Numbered from the stretch's first letter, positions 7,301 to 15,292 are shown. The stretch is DNA of 64,000 nt from Saccharopolyspora shandongensis (GCF_900106995.1 NZ_FNOK01000004.1:186001-250000), one strand, 5' to 3'. Program-made: numbers and translations. Notes: generated by a model from the letters alone, not told the origin.

Positions 7301-8188
7301 ATGACGATCCGCACGACCTTCCCCGCCGGCGACGACCGGTGCGCGGCGTGGCTGACGCTGCCGGCCGGCCCGGGACCGCATCCGGTCGTCGTGCTGGTGC
7401 ACGGCGGCGGGGCAACGCACGAGATGATGCTCGGCCAGTACGAGAAGTGGTTCTCCGATGCGGGCCTGGCCGTGGTGGCGTTCGACTTCCGCCACCTCGG
7501 CGAGTCGGGCGGCCGGCCGCGCCAACTGGTGAGCCGGCGCCGGTACGCCACCGACGTCGACGCCGCTCTCGCGTTCGCCCGCTCCCGCCCGGAACTCGAT
7601 CCCGAGCGGATGGCGTTGTGGGGAACGTCCTTCGGCGCAAGCCACGTGATCGCGGCGGCCGCTCGCCATCCCGAGCTAGCCGCCGCGGTCGTGCAATGCC
7701 CGGTGCTCAGCGGGCGCGCGGTCGTCGCCCGGGCGGGAGTGCGGCACCTCGCCCGGTTCACCGTGCCGATCATCTCCGACCTGGTGCGCACCGCGCTCCG
7801 CCTTCCCCGGCGATACGTGCGGCTCGTGGGCCGGCCCGGCGAGCCGGCGTTCGTCAACCAGCCCGGGGCGCTGGAGGGCTGGCAGTCGGTCACGCCGCCC
7901 GGCTACCGGTTCGACAACCGGATCACCGCCAGCTCGGGGCTGGGCATGTTGTTCTACAACGCGTCCGCGCAAGCCGCGCGCGTGCGTTGTCCGCTGCTGG
8001 TGTGCGCGTGCGACCGCGAGAACCTCATCGATCCGGCGATCGCGGCGAAGGTCGCCGCCACCGCACCTCGCGCGGTGCTCAAGCACTACGACGCCGACCA
8101 CTTCACGATCTACCACCCACCGGCCGTCGGGCAGGCCGTCGCGGATCAGATCGACTTCCTGACCGAGCACCTCAAGCCGGAGAAGTAG
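7301..8188 (+). CDS. alpha/beta hydrolase (serine esterase/peptidase-like)
   Basis: A 295-residue cytoplasmic alpha/beta hydrolase. Visible parts are the oxyanion loop VLVHGGGATH (about residues 30-40), the nucleophile elbow GTSFGASH with the catalytic Ser, a C-terminal acid near CACDRENLIDP, and the catalytic His in YDADHFTIYH. The substrate is unknown. It is controlled with the divergent TetR through the double palindrome upstream of the ATG. Confidence 0.85.
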   Translation: MTIRTTFPAGDDRCAAWLTLPAGPGPHPVVVLVHGGGATHEMMLGQYEKWFSDAGLAVVAFDFRHLGESGGRPRQLVSRRRYATDVDAALAFARSRPELDPERMALWGTSFGASHVIAAAARHPELAAAVVQCPVLSGRAVVARAGVRHLARFTVPIISDLVRTALRLPRRYVRLVGRPGEPAFVNQPGALEGWQSVTPPGYRFDNRITASSGLGMLFYNASAQAARVRCPLLVCACDRENLIDPAIAAKVAATAPRAVLKHYDADHFTIYHPPAVGQAVADQIDFLTEHLKPEK

Positions 8189-8198
8189 CGAAAAACCG

Positions 8199-8229
8199 TT
8201 GTGGCCCGCGCTCGCGGAGGTGCTAGCGT
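8199..8229 (+). promoter_or_regulatory. candidate sigma-A promoter of the attenuator leader
   Basis: TTGTGG (8199-8204) and TAGCGT (8224-8229), 19 bases apart, fit actinobacterial housekeeping promoter elements. Transcription would start about 7 bases after the -10 box, at or next to the ATG at 8237, which would make the leader peptide mRNA leaderless. Confidence 0.5.
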
Positions 8230-8290
8230 GCGCAGCATGTCTGGCGCTTCTGCCACGGCCGCTGCCGCTGTCACGAGGACGCTCCGCTAG
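8228..8290 (+). CDS. leader peptide of the MFS attenuator
   Basis: A short ORF that ends in TAG (8288-8290), inside the first arm of the downstream hairpins. From the ATG at 8237 it encodes MSGASATAAAAVTRTLR (17 residues). From the in-frame GTG at 8228, which has GGAGG 7 bases upstream, it encodes 20. The Ala/Thr-rich body and the position before competing hairpins are typical of peptides that sense ribosome stalling. There is no independent proof of translation. Confidence 0.6.
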   Translation: MRSMSGASATAAAAVTRTLR

Positions 8291-8341
8291 CGGCGGTGCT
8301 CTCCTAACGCTCCGCCGCTCCACGTCTTGGACCGGAGCGGC
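8289..8341 (+). promoter_or_regulatory. mutually exclusive hairpins: ribosome-mediated attenuator
   Basis: Arm 1 AGCGGCGG (8289-8296) pairs perfectly with arm 2 CCGCCGCT (8312-8319). Arm 2 also overlaps GCCGCTCC (8314-8321), which pairs perfectly with arm 3 GGAGCGGC (8334-8341). The two 8-bp stems cannot coexist. A ribosome that finishes the leader peptide covers arm 1, so the 2:3 hairpin forms and is followed by CTCTTCGTG. A stalled ribosome would let 1:2 form. The 2:3 stem lacks a long T-tract, so it may terminate weakly or through Rho. Confidence 0.65.
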
Positions 8342-8385
8342 CTCTTCGTGCTGCTCAGATTCCTCTCGGGTATCGGAGCACCCTC

Positions 8386-9765
8386 TTGACCTCAGACATT
8401 TCCAATCCACGCCGGGCTGACATCCGGGCGTGGTCCGTTCTCGGCTGCCTCGCCACGCTGCAGTTCCTCATCGCCATCGACGTAACCGTGGTGAACGTGG
8501 CGCTGCCGTCGATCGGGGCGAGCTTGGGCGTCAGCGCCCGCGAGCTGACCTGGGTCGTCGTCGCGTACACGATCACCGGCGGCGGACTGCTGATGCTCGG
8601 CGGCCGCCTCGGCGACGTGCTCGGCCGACGACGCGTCCTGATCGCGGGGACAGCGCTCTTCGGGGCCGCCTCGCTGCTCGCCGGCCTCGCGTCGTCTTTC
8701 CCGTTGCTGGTGGTGGCGCGGCTTCTGCAGGGCGTGGGCGAGGCGTTCGCGCTGCCGGCGGCGATGGCGACGATCGTCCTGATGTTCCCCGAAGGTCCTC
8801 GCCGCTCGCGCGCGCTGAGCGTGTGGGCGGCGGTGGGGAGCACGGGTCTCGTGGTGGGATTCGTGCTCTCGGGGGTCATCACGGAACTCTACGGTTGGCG
8901 GTGGATCTTCCTCGTCAGCGTTCCATTCGTGGTGCTGGTGATCATCGGCGCCATCGCGCTGATCCCGGCGGACGGTGCCGTCGCACGCGTTCCGCTCGAC
9001 CTGCTGGGTTCGCTGCTGCTGACGCTCACTCCGCTGCTGTTCGCGTTCGGCGTCATCGAGGCGGGCGAAGGCGGCACGACGCCATGGCTCATGGTCGTCG
9101 CCCTGATCGCGTCGGCGGTGTCCGGGGCGCTTTTCGTCGTGGTGGAAAGGCGATCAGCGGCGCCGCTGATCCCGCTGACGTTCTTCCGCAACAAGACGCG
9201 GGTGCTGGCCAACCTCGCCACCGCGCTGCTCAGCGCGGCGCTGTCGACGTCGTTCATGCTGTTCACCCTCCACCTCCAGCAACGCGCCCTCCTCACCCCG
9301 CTCGAGGCGGGGCTGACGCTCCTCCCGCTGGCGATCTCGCTGGTCGCGGCCGCGACGTTCGTGCCGCGACTGCTGAAGCGTTGGGGCGCCCGGGCATGCG
9401 CCGGAGCCGGAATCGCCTTGACCGCAGCGGGAATGGCGGCGATCGCGATCCCGTCGTCCGGCGGAGCGGGCGCAGCGGCGACGATTCCGGCGATGGTGCT
9501 GATCGCGGCGGGCATGGGCTTCGGCCTGGTCGGCCTGCAGTACGCGGCGGTCACCGGTGTGACCGAAGCGGATGCGGGAGTGGCATCGGGAGTTCAGCGA
9601 GCGGCGGACCAACTCGGCGGCTCGACGGGAATCGCCCTCTACATCGGCATCGCCTTCGCCCCAACCCCGGCAACGAGCACCGACCCCTTCGTCGTCGCGA
9701 GTTCCCTCGCCACCGCCGGGCTGATCGCGGCATGGCTCATCGCCCGGCGGATGACGATGCCCTAG
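8386..9765 (+). CDS. MFS drug efflux transporter (DHA2/EmrB-QacA type)
   Basis: A 459-residue integral membrane protein with about 14 hydrophobic helices. It has the DHA2 helix 1 signature FLIAIDVTVVNVALPSIG, motif A LGGRLGDVLGRRR (after helix 2) and a motif C-like helix (GSTGLVVGFVLSG). I placed the start at TTG 8386 because GGAG stands 7 bases upstream and no ATG or GTG is in frame between the attenuator and the coding sequence. Such pumps export antibiotics or toxic organics in exchange for protons. The 5' leader with a short peptide and competing hairpins suggests induction by ribosome-targeting drugs. Confidence 0.88.
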   Translation: MTSDISNPRRADIRAWSVLGCLATLQFLIAIDVTVVNVALPSIGASLGVSARELTWVVVAYTITGGGLLMLGGRLGDVLGRRRVLIAGTALFGAASLLAGLASSFPLLVVARLLQGVGEAFALPAAMATIVLMFPEGPRRSRALSVWAAVGSTGLVVGFVLSGVITELYGWRWIFLVSVPFVVLVIIGAIALIPADGAVARVPLDLLGSLLLTLTPLLFAFGVIEAGEGGTTPWLMVVALIASAVSGALFVVVERRSAAPLIPLTFFRNKTRVLANLATALLSAALSTSFMLFTLHLQQRALLTPLEAGLTLLPLAISLVAAATFVPRLLKRWGARACAGAGIALTAAGMAAIAIPSSGGAGAAATIPAMVLIAAGMGFGLVGLQYAAVTGVTEADAGVASGVQRAADQLGGSTGIALYIGIAFAPTPATSTDPFVVASSLATAGLIAAWLIARRMTMP

Positions 9766-9791
9766 CGCCCGCACTACGACATGAACGCCGA

Positions 9792-9847
9792 GGAGTCAGG
9801 GTCGATGTGAATCCGCGTCGGCCCTGACGGGGCCGGTCACTGACTCC
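9792..9847 (+). terminator. possible terminator after the MFS gene
   Basis: GGAGTCAG (9792-9799) pairs with CTGACTCC (9840-9847), and inside it GTCAGGG can pair with CCCTGAC. There is no T-run. The remaining stretch up to 10044 has open frames on both strands but nothing I can support as a gene. Confidence 0.35.
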
Positions 9848-10044
9848 GGGGCGCCGGCCATGTCCGACGCGAAGAAGCCGCCACGGATCTCACCGCCGAT
9901 CGAGATGGATTGCGGGCGCTGTTGTTCTGGGTTCTCAGAGCCGGCTTTCCCGCCGATGGATTCGCAAGGGTCACCGGTGGCGGTGCCGAACGAACGAGCT
10001 CGACCCGATCGGCACCGCACCGGCTTCCTCACTGGCCTCCGCGG

Positions 10045-10404
10045 TCACCGTCGAGGCAGATGTGCGAGCACGTTGACCACCGTTCCGCTCGGGTCCTCCA
10101 CGAAGAAGCGGCGCACGCCCCAAGGCTCGTTGGTCAGCGGGTGGACGACGCGCAATCCGCGACGCAGGGCCTCGGCGTGAGCCGCATCGACCGCCGCCGG
10201 TTCGCCGACGTCTATCCCGAAGCGCGGCGCGGGGTCTTCCATCCCCGGCGGAGGAATGAGGACCTGAGCCGCGGGATCGGCCGGCGACCGCAAGCCGAGC
10301 ACCGGATCTTCCATCGCGACCTCCAGCCCGAGCACCTCGACGTAGAAGTCCCGAGACGCAACGAGGTCGTCGCCATCCGCGTAAGCAAGGATTCTCCTGA
10401 TCAT
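10045..10404 (-). CDS. VOC/glyoxalase-fold protein
   Basis: A 119-residue single-domain protein of the vicinal oxygen chelate fold. It opens MIRRILAYADGDDLVASRDF, followed by YVEVLGLEVAMEDPV, and ends with the typical NEPWGVRRFFVEDPSGTVVN strand pair. Members include dioxygenases, fosfomycin/bleomycin resistance proteins and many uncharacterised ones; nothing here picks one. GGGAGG precedes the ATG. No operon partner is evident. Confidence 0.8.
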   Translation of the reverse strand: MIRRILAYADGDDLVASRDFYVEVLGLEVAMEDPVLGLRSPADPAAQVLIPPPGMEDPAPRFGIDVGEPAAVDAAHAEALRRGLRVVHPLTNEPWGVRRFFVEDPSGTVVNVLAHLPRR

Positions 10405-10554
10405 CAGCACACCCTCCCAACCCCGCTCCCCCGCCGACTTGAACGAATGGAAGCCCCACCGACAGGCAGGCCGGGCCGGGGAACGGCACCCCGGCGTCAG
10501 CGGCTTTCCCGGCTCTTGTCGCGCTTGCGGACGCATCCGAGCAGCAGATCCGCC

Positions 10555-10803
10555 GTGCTGGTCACGAGTCGCTACCAGCTCGCCGGGTACGCGCACGAGT
10601 CGGTCGAGTTCTACTTCCGCGCACTGCTCCTCGCGGCGGACACCACCTGCCCCGGGCTGAAGTCCCTGTTCCCCGCGATATTGGGTGCCGCGGAAGCGAT
10701 CCTGTCCCGCTTGTCCGGGAGGTTGTCGATAGCGCACGACTGGTTCGACGCCGCCTACGAGCCACCGCCCGGCAAGTACTACCGCGACGTCTTCCCCTAC
10801 TAG
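10555..10803 (+). CDS. orphan ORF, probably a gene fragment
   Basis: From the GTG at 10555 this frame encodes 82 residues with a protein-like composition (ESVEFYFRALLLAADTTCPG, then AAYEPPPGKYYRDVFPY at the C-terminus). I do not recognise the family. There is no good ribosome-binding site, and upstream sequence in the same frame does not read as protein. It may be the 3' end of a larger gene whose 5' part is gone. Confidence 0.4.
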   Translation: MLVTSRYQLAGYAHESVEFYFRALLLAADTTCPGLKSLFPAILGAAEAILSRLSGRLSIAHDWFDAAYEPPPGKYYRDVFPY

Positions 10804-10941
10804 CGGATTCCGCCGGCACCAACACCAGCCCCCGGATGGCTTTGAACATCGTGGAGAAGCGCGCGCTCTTGGAAGGACGCCTCCACCAGCTGACACCGCC
10901 CGCAGCAAGAGCCATCAATTCTCAAGCATCGACGTTATTGA

Positions 10942-11550
10942 TTACCGCAGCCGCAGCTTGTCCAGCGCGCGCGGGTTGGTCTTGGCGCTGCCGCGTTGGA
11001 CGGAGTAGCGGATACCGTTGTAGACGAGATCCCAGAGTGCCTGGTTGGCCTCGATGTCGGCTGCGTCGATTGACAACTCCACACCCTTCTTGTCCGTGAG
11101 TTCCAGGGTCCAGGCGAGTCCTCCGCTGGCGCCTTCGACTCTGGCCTCGGTGAGCTCGTAGGTGTCGATGTAGCCCTTTTTGACCGCGAGCCAGTCGGCG
11201 CCGGCCGAGATCCCGGACGAGTGGAAAGCCAGAATCCACAGTGGCCAGAGAATCACCGGTGCGACGACGAAAATCCAGAGCCACCAAGTGCTCATCCAGT
11301 CGAAGCCCCAGTCCCGGAGGCACATCAGGACGAACATGATTGCCGATACGGCCAGGCCGGACAGGATCGCCGAGTCGATCGTCGCCTGATACCACTCCAG
11401 TATCGGGCCCCGTCCTTCCGGCGCCTTCGGGTACCGAGCCAGCTTCGACGATCTCCGCGGCAGCTTGGTCCACACGGTGATCCGGGGCGCCTTCGGCGGC
11501 CTAGGATCGCCAGTTCGAGGGTGAGGGCGCGGGGGAAGTGATTCGGCCAC
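10942..11550 (-). CDS. membrane protein, candidate immunity partner
   Basis: A 202-residue protein with a basic, Pro-rich N-terminal tail, two adjacent membrane helices (about residues 61-80 and 86-110: ILSGLAVSAIMFVLMCL and WLWIFVVAPVILWPLWILAF) and a soluble C-terminal beta-rich domain ending DKLRLR. The GTG start is 5 bases after the stop of the WXG-type protein upstream. Position, size and membrane location fit an immunity protein for a secreted membrane-active effector, but this is inference from context only. Confidence 0.6.
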   Translation of the reverse strand: MAESLPPRPHPRTGDPRPPKAPRITVWTKLPRRSSKLARYPKAPEGRGPILEWYQATIDSAILSGLAVSAIMFVLMCLRDWGFDWMSTWWLWIFVVAPVILWPLWILAFHSSGISAGADWLAVKKGYIDTYELTEARVEGASGGLAWTLELTDKKGVELSIDAADIEANQALWDLVYNGIRYSVQRGSAKTNPRALDKLRLR

Positions 11551-11555
11551 GTTCC

Positions 11556-12746
11556 CTACCTGGTCATCTTCGGGTTGATGTCTTCCAGACGCCTGCCGAT
11601 GTTGATCAGGTCGTCGCCGAACTCGTCTATCGCGAAGCCGACGCCGACGCCGACGACGCCGCCCACGATGGCTCCGGGTGGGCCGCCGATCGCCGCGCCG
11701 ACGATCGCCCCGGTCACCAGGCTGCCCGTTCCGCTGGCGACCGCGATGGTCGGGTCTTTGCCCTGGCTGATGTCGTAACCGATGCCACCAGCCGTGGCAA
11801 GAAGCCCCAGGCCAGGAATGATCTTTCCGAACTTCGACGCACCTTGCAGCCAGGGGCTAGCAGGTGTGAACCCCTTGGGAATGAGCTTCACGTCGAGCCC
11901 GCGGAGCGTGGCCTGCACCCTAGGCGGAAACCGGTCGATCACCCGCGCCGCGCGAGTAGCCACGGCTTGATCGAGGGCGTCCTTGGCTTTGAGGTCGTTC
12001 GTGATCTGAATCGCCGTGGCCTTGCCGCGGTTGGCCAAGCTCAAGTTCTGGCTTGTCGTCAGCTTCGCGGCGCGCTCGGCCTTCGTCATTGCATCGTCGG
12101 CGAACCGCTTGTACTGGCTGTTCCGAACCGCGGTCGCGCCGATGAAGCCCGCGCATATATCGGTAAGCGTGAGCGAGAGTTTCGCCGGGTCGAGGACACC
12201 CGACAGGAACCGCACCAGTACGTGTTGGGACTGCGATTCCTTATCCCGCGCTTCCTTCACGATCTGGCTGGCCTCTGCGTACGCCTGCGCCTTCCGGTCA
12301 AAGGCCCGTTGGGCTTCGACAGCCGCCGCATGCTCCTGGGTCTCCTCCGGGGTGGCCGGCCGCCCTGTGGGCAGTGGCGTCGGATCGGCCGGCGCAGGCC
12401 CTGGCTCTTCGATCTTGAATCCGTGGACCAGCAGGCCGCCGAGAGCGGCCACGTCTTGTGCTCGTTGCATCATCGCCTTGACCGTGTTCAGGTCGTCGGC
12501 GTGGGTTTGCAGCGCGCTGCAGGTGTCTTGCAGGGCCCGGACCTCGGTGCCGGCCATCATGCCTGCCGCGATCAACACGGCACGGAAACCGTCCGCTGCT
12601 GCTCCGCGCCAACCTGACTCCGACTCTGCGCTGGTGAGCTGGATTTGCCGTGCTGCTTCCTCGGCGCCGTCGGACTGCGTGTTCGCCCAGTCACAGACGG
12701 CGGTCAGGCTGTCTGGATCTCCTTTGACTTCGGTATTCAGCGGCAT
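11556..12746 (-). CDS. WXG/EspA-like secretion substrate with glycine-rich C-terminus
   Basis: A 396-residue protein. The first about 110 residues form a helical hairpin with SGWRGAAADGF at 45-55, the WXG-like turn of type VII secretion substrates. The middle is a long Ala/Lys-rich helical region with a Pro-rich linker near 115-130. The C-terminus (about 339-371) is a Gly-zipper membrane-like segment (VTGAIVGAAIGGPPGAIVGG) followed by an acidic tail. This plan resembles polymorphic effectors with an N-terminal export module and a membrane-active end. No known nuclease or ADP-ribosyl motif is visible. It lies between an EspC-like gene and the candidate immunity gene. Confidence 0.65.
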   Translation of the reverse strand: MPLNTEVKGDPDSLTAVCDWANTQSDGAEEAARQIQLTSAESESGWRGAAADGFRAVLIAAGMMAGTEVRALQDTCSALQTHADDLNTVKAMMQRAQDVAALGGLLVHGFKIEEPGPAPADPTPLPTGRPATPEETQEHAAAVEAQRAFDRKAQAYAEASQIVKEARDKESQSQHVLVRFLSGVLDPAKLSLTLTDICAGFIGATAVRNSQYKRFADDAMTKAERAAKLTTSQNLSLANRGKATAIQITNDLKAKDALDQAVATRAARVIDRFPPRVQATLRGLDVKLIPKGFTPASPWLQGASKFGKIIPGLGLLATAGGIGYDISQGKDPTIAVASGTGSLVTGAIVGAAIGGPPGAIVGGVVGVGVGFAIDEFGDDLINIGRRLEDINPKMTR

Positions 12747-12772
12747 GTTCAGCGACCTTTCCCCAGCGAGGT

Positions 12773-13069
12773 CTATTGCGGTTGCTCGGCGTTGAGCTCG
12801 GCTGCCTGCATGGCGGCAGCGTGCCCGTAGTCGTGTTCGACGTAAACGGCTCGGCTTTCGGCCGTCGCGTCACCGATCGCGCCCATGCCGATCGAGAGAT
12901 TGCCCAATGCACCGGTCAAAAGCGCAAGCGCACCCTGCACGGCGCCGGTGACGATGCCGGCCTGCGGATCCGGCGGGGGCGCTGCTTGGCTTTCCAGGTC
13001 CGCGCTCGCGTTGCGGAGTCGGCTTGCCAGCGCTTCCAACAGCGCCGGGTCCGCCTTCAGATCTGTCAT
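12773..13069 (-). CDS. EspC-like type VII secretion-associated protein
   Basis: A 98-residue helical protein that opens MTDLKADPALLEALASRLRN and has no signal peptide or cysteine, the profile of the ESX-1 EspC/DUF2580 family of short secreted helical partners. It starts directly after the TGA of the upstream gene, with no gap, and is followed 26 bases later by the larger WXG-type protein. It probably acts as the co-secreted partner of that protein. Confidence 0.65.
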   Translation of the reverse strand: MTDLKADPALLEALASRLRNASADLESQAAPPPDPQAGIVTGAVQGALALLTGALGNLSIGMGAIGDATAESRAVYVEHDYGHAAAMQAAELNAEQPQ

Positions 13070-13444
13070 TCAGTCCCCCTGCTGAAACCTCGTGCGACGT
13101 TCTTCGGGCGGCAATGCGGCATCCCACAGGACGACGTCGGCGCCGCTACGGCTCTTGATTTCCTCGACCTGCCCGCCCTGCACAGCGACCCACGGCTGAC
13201 CGTCCCCACACCCGGCAACGAGCTGCTTCAGTGACGTGAACGCAAGAAGTGCTCGGTGGCCGTCCGCCGTGTCGCGCAACTCCAGCGTGACATCCTTGTC
13301 GTCCTTGTTGACCCGCTCAGTCGACAGGTACACGGTCGCCGGCAGCTCCTCGTCACCATTCAGCGGTGCGACGAATTCAGCACCGATCACCGATGGCGCC
13401 ACGTCGTCCTGATCCGGGCGCAGGTCGCGATCTCCGTAAACCAA
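13070..13444 (-). CDS. SseB/SAV_915-like small protein heading the operon
   Basis: A 124-residue protein with TTG start (13442-13444) after AAGGGGGAA. The core (LLAFTSLKQLVAGCGDGQPW and a C-terminal DAALPPEERRT) resembles SseB-N-terminal-domain proteins that often sit beside WXG/EspC-like genes in actinomycetes. Function is unknown; a cytoplasmic helper or chaperone role is conceivable. First gene of a four-gene, tightly spaced operon. Confidence 0.6.
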   Translation of the reverse strand: MVYGDRDLRPDQDDVAPSVIGAEFVAPLNGDEELPATVYLSTERVNKDDKDVTLELRDTADGHRALLAFTSLKQLVAGCGDGQPWVAVQGGQVEEIKSRSGADVVLWDAALPPEERRTRFQQGD

Positions 13445-13608
13445 CGTTCCCCCTTACCGTGGTTTGCCCAGGCGGGAAACGATACTCAGATGATCTTGTA
13501 TTGAAATCTCTTGTGCTGCAACGTCACTCAATCAGCTCACGCGACCCGAGGCCGACTCCGCAGATCATCTCTACCGCGTCGGCCTCGGACTGGAAAAGCG
13601 AAAACTAC

Positions 13609-13743
13609 TCAGCCATGGTCTTCGACTTCGTCCTGGTCTTGATCGACCTCAGCTCCGACTCCGATGGCCACGGGGTCGACTTCGACGGGCACCGGGATCG
13701 GCAGCCTGGTCACCTCGGGCTGATCGTCACGCGGGGCGGGCAT
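13609..13743 (-). CDS. small acidic peptide, 44 residues
   Basis: From ATG 13741-13743 with AAGGAG placed 7 bases upstream, an uninterrupted frame encodes 44 residues that start MPAPRDDQPEVTRLPIPVPV and end DQDQDEVEDHG at TGA. It is rich in Val, Pro and acidic residues and has no aromatic or Cys residues. The strong ribosome-binding site argues for translation. I do not recognise it. A secreted or modified peptide is possible, but no modifying enzyme that would fit is adjacent. Confidence 0.45.
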   Translation of the reverse strand: MPAPRDDQPEVTRLPIPVPVEVDPVAIGVGAEVDQDQDEVEDHG

Positions 13744-13762
13744 ACGGTGGCTCCTTTCGAGC

Positions 13763-13897
13763 ATGGCCGGAATTTGGGTGGTCGAGGACCCCGATGAAAT
13801 TGCTTCATATATCCCGTACTACAGCGCTCTTGAAGAGCAGGCGCTGAACCCGGCAGAGTCGCTTGAGCTCATCAACAAGATCGCCGGGGAGCTGTGA
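13763..13897 (+). pseudogene. 3' remnant of an XRE/DUF5753 (Scr1-type) regulator
   Basis: The frame from 13763 to TGA 13895-13897 reads a DUF5753 C-terminus: VVEDPDEIASYIPYYSALEE, then QALNPAESLELINKIAGEL. Intact genes of this type are about 270-290 residues with an N-terminal HTH. Here only the last 44 codons remain and there is no ribosome-binding site. Confidence 0.6.
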
Positions 13898-13989
13898 CCG
13901 CAACAAGGGAGCTACGATGCGCGCCCCAGACTTTAGCCAGGCGCACTGGCGCCTCGCCGGCGTGCCTTGGCGCTCTTGAGCCGACGGCT

Positions 13990-15216
13990 CTACCCGGCCT
14001 TTTCCGCCCAGGTGACCGGGAGTTCGTGGACGCCGTAGATGTTCATGTCGGTCTTGAGCTCCACCTCGTCGGCGGGGACGGCGAGTTCGAGGGTCGGGAA
14101 GCGGCGCAGCAGTCCGTCGAAACCGGCGCGCATCTCGATGCGGGCCAGCTGCTGGCCGAGGCATTGGTGGATGCCGTGGCCGAAGGACAGGTGACCGCGG
14201 GCCTTGCGGTGGACGTCCAGGGTGTCGGGGTTGTCGAAGCGCTGCGGGTCGCGGTTGGCGGCCAGCAGCGAGACGACCACGGTCGATCCCGCGGGGATCG
14301 TTTCACCGCCGAGTTCGATGTCCTCCGTGGCGTAGCGGAAGAAGATGTCGGCGACGGACAGGTAGCGCATGAGCTCTTCGACGGCATCCGGGAGCAGATC
14401 CGGGTTGGCGCGCAGTTCGGCCAGCTGCTCGGGGTGCTCCAGGAGCGCGAAGGTGCCCAGCGACAGCATGTTGGCGGTGGTCTCGTGACCCGCGAGCAGC
14501 AGCAGGAAGGCCGCGCCGGTCAGCTCCTCGATGGTGAGGTCGTCGTGGCGGGCCAGGTCGGACAGGATGTCGTCGCCGGGGTCGGCGCGTTTCTGCGTGA
14601 CCAGTTCGGCGAGGTACGCGTTCATCGCGCCGATCGCGACCACCTTCTGCTCGAGCGTCTGGTCCCTGACCATGAACTGGGCGGAGTTGACCTGGAAGTT
14701 CTCCCGGTCGGCGTAGGGCACGCCGAGCAGTTCGCAGATCACCAGCGAGGGCACCGGCAGCGCGAACTCCTTGACCAGGTCGACCGGCGGGGTGAGGCGC
14801 GCCAGCTCGTCCAGCTGCCGCTCGGTGACGGCGATGATCTGCTCTTCGAGCATCCTCATGCGCTTGACGGTGAAGGCGCCGGTGAGCTTGCGCCGCAACC
14901 GGGTGTGGTCCGGCGGGTCCATGGCGATGAACAGGCCCGGCATCTGCGGGGAAGGTTCGGTCGCGGCGGGCATGCCGGGGGTCTCGTACGGCACGTGAAT
15001 CACGCCGATGTCCTGGCGGGAGCTGAACCGGGTGTCGGCCATGAGCTGGCGGACCGCCTCGTAGCCGGTGACGAGCCAGCCCTCGTGACCGTCGGGGAAG
15101 AGCATGGGGCTGACCGGGCGGGCCTCGCGCAGCAGGGAGATTTCGCGGGGCGGGTCGAAGGGGCCCGCATTCCGCTCCATGGGGAGGCCTTGCGGGACGG
15201 GAACCGTTCGAGTCAT
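13990..15216 (-). CDS. cytochrome P450
   Basis: A 408-residue bacterial class I P450. It has the I-helix oxygen-activation motif AGHETT (242-247), the ExxR of helix K (E281-R284) and the heme loop FGHGIHQCLG with ligand Cys352. Ferredoxin and reductase partners must be encoded elsewhere. The ATG (15214-15216) follows GAAAGGAAAG. It is divergent from the AfsR/SARP-type regulator. Three CTGACAY heptamers at exact 11-bp spacing lie 47 bases upstream of its start, so it is a likely direct target. The substrate is unknown. Confidence 0.95.
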   Translation of the reverse strand: MTRTVPVPQGLPMERNAGPFDPPREISLLREARPVSPMLFPDGHEGWLVTGYEAVRQLMADTRFSSRQDIGVIHVPYETPGMPAATEPSPQMPGLFIAMDPPDHTRLRRKLTGAFTVKRMRMLEEQIIAVTERQLDELARLTPPVDLVKEFALPVPSLVICELLGVPYADRENFQVNSAQFMVRDQTLEQKVVAIGAMNAYLAELVTQKRADPGDDILSDLARHDDLTIEELTGAAFLLLLAGHETTANMLSLGTFALLEHPEQLAELRANPDLLPDAVEELMRYLSVADIFFRYATEDIELGGETIPAGSTVVVSLLAANRDPQRFDNPDTLDVHRKARGHLSFGHGIHQCLGQQLARIEMRAGFDGLLRRFPTLELAVPADEVELKTDMNIYGVHELPVTWAEKAG

Positions 15217-15263
15217 CGGCTTTCCTTTCGCGGCGGTTGTTGCGATCACGATCGCCGCCGGAC

Positions 15264-15292
15264 CTGACATGCGCCTGACACGGCTCTGACAC
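15264..15292 (-). promoter_or_regulatory. SARP-type heptamer repeats upstream of P450
   Basis: On the plus strand CTGACAT (15264-15270), CTGACAC (15275-15281) and CTGACAC (15286-15292) are spaced exactly 11 bp, one helical turn, which is the hallmark of SARP operators. CGATCAC (15243-15249), nearer the P450 start, recurs at the two other promoters with these repeats. Confidence 0.8.

Noticed and set aside
9796-10032. 78-residue reverse-strand frame in the MFS-VOC gap
   Set aside because: No ribosome-binding site or motif, and it overlaps a possible terminator; not enough to call a gene.
10942-13444. full type VII secretion (ESX) locus
   Set aside because: No EccB/C/D/E, mycosin or paired EsxA/B genes are present; only substrate-type genes.
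13609-15216. P450 next to a small peptide gene as a P450-modified RiPP (biarylitide or atropopeptide type)
   Set aside because: The 44-residue peptide has no Tyr, Trp or Phe to cross-link, and the P450 promoter belongs to the SARP-type set.
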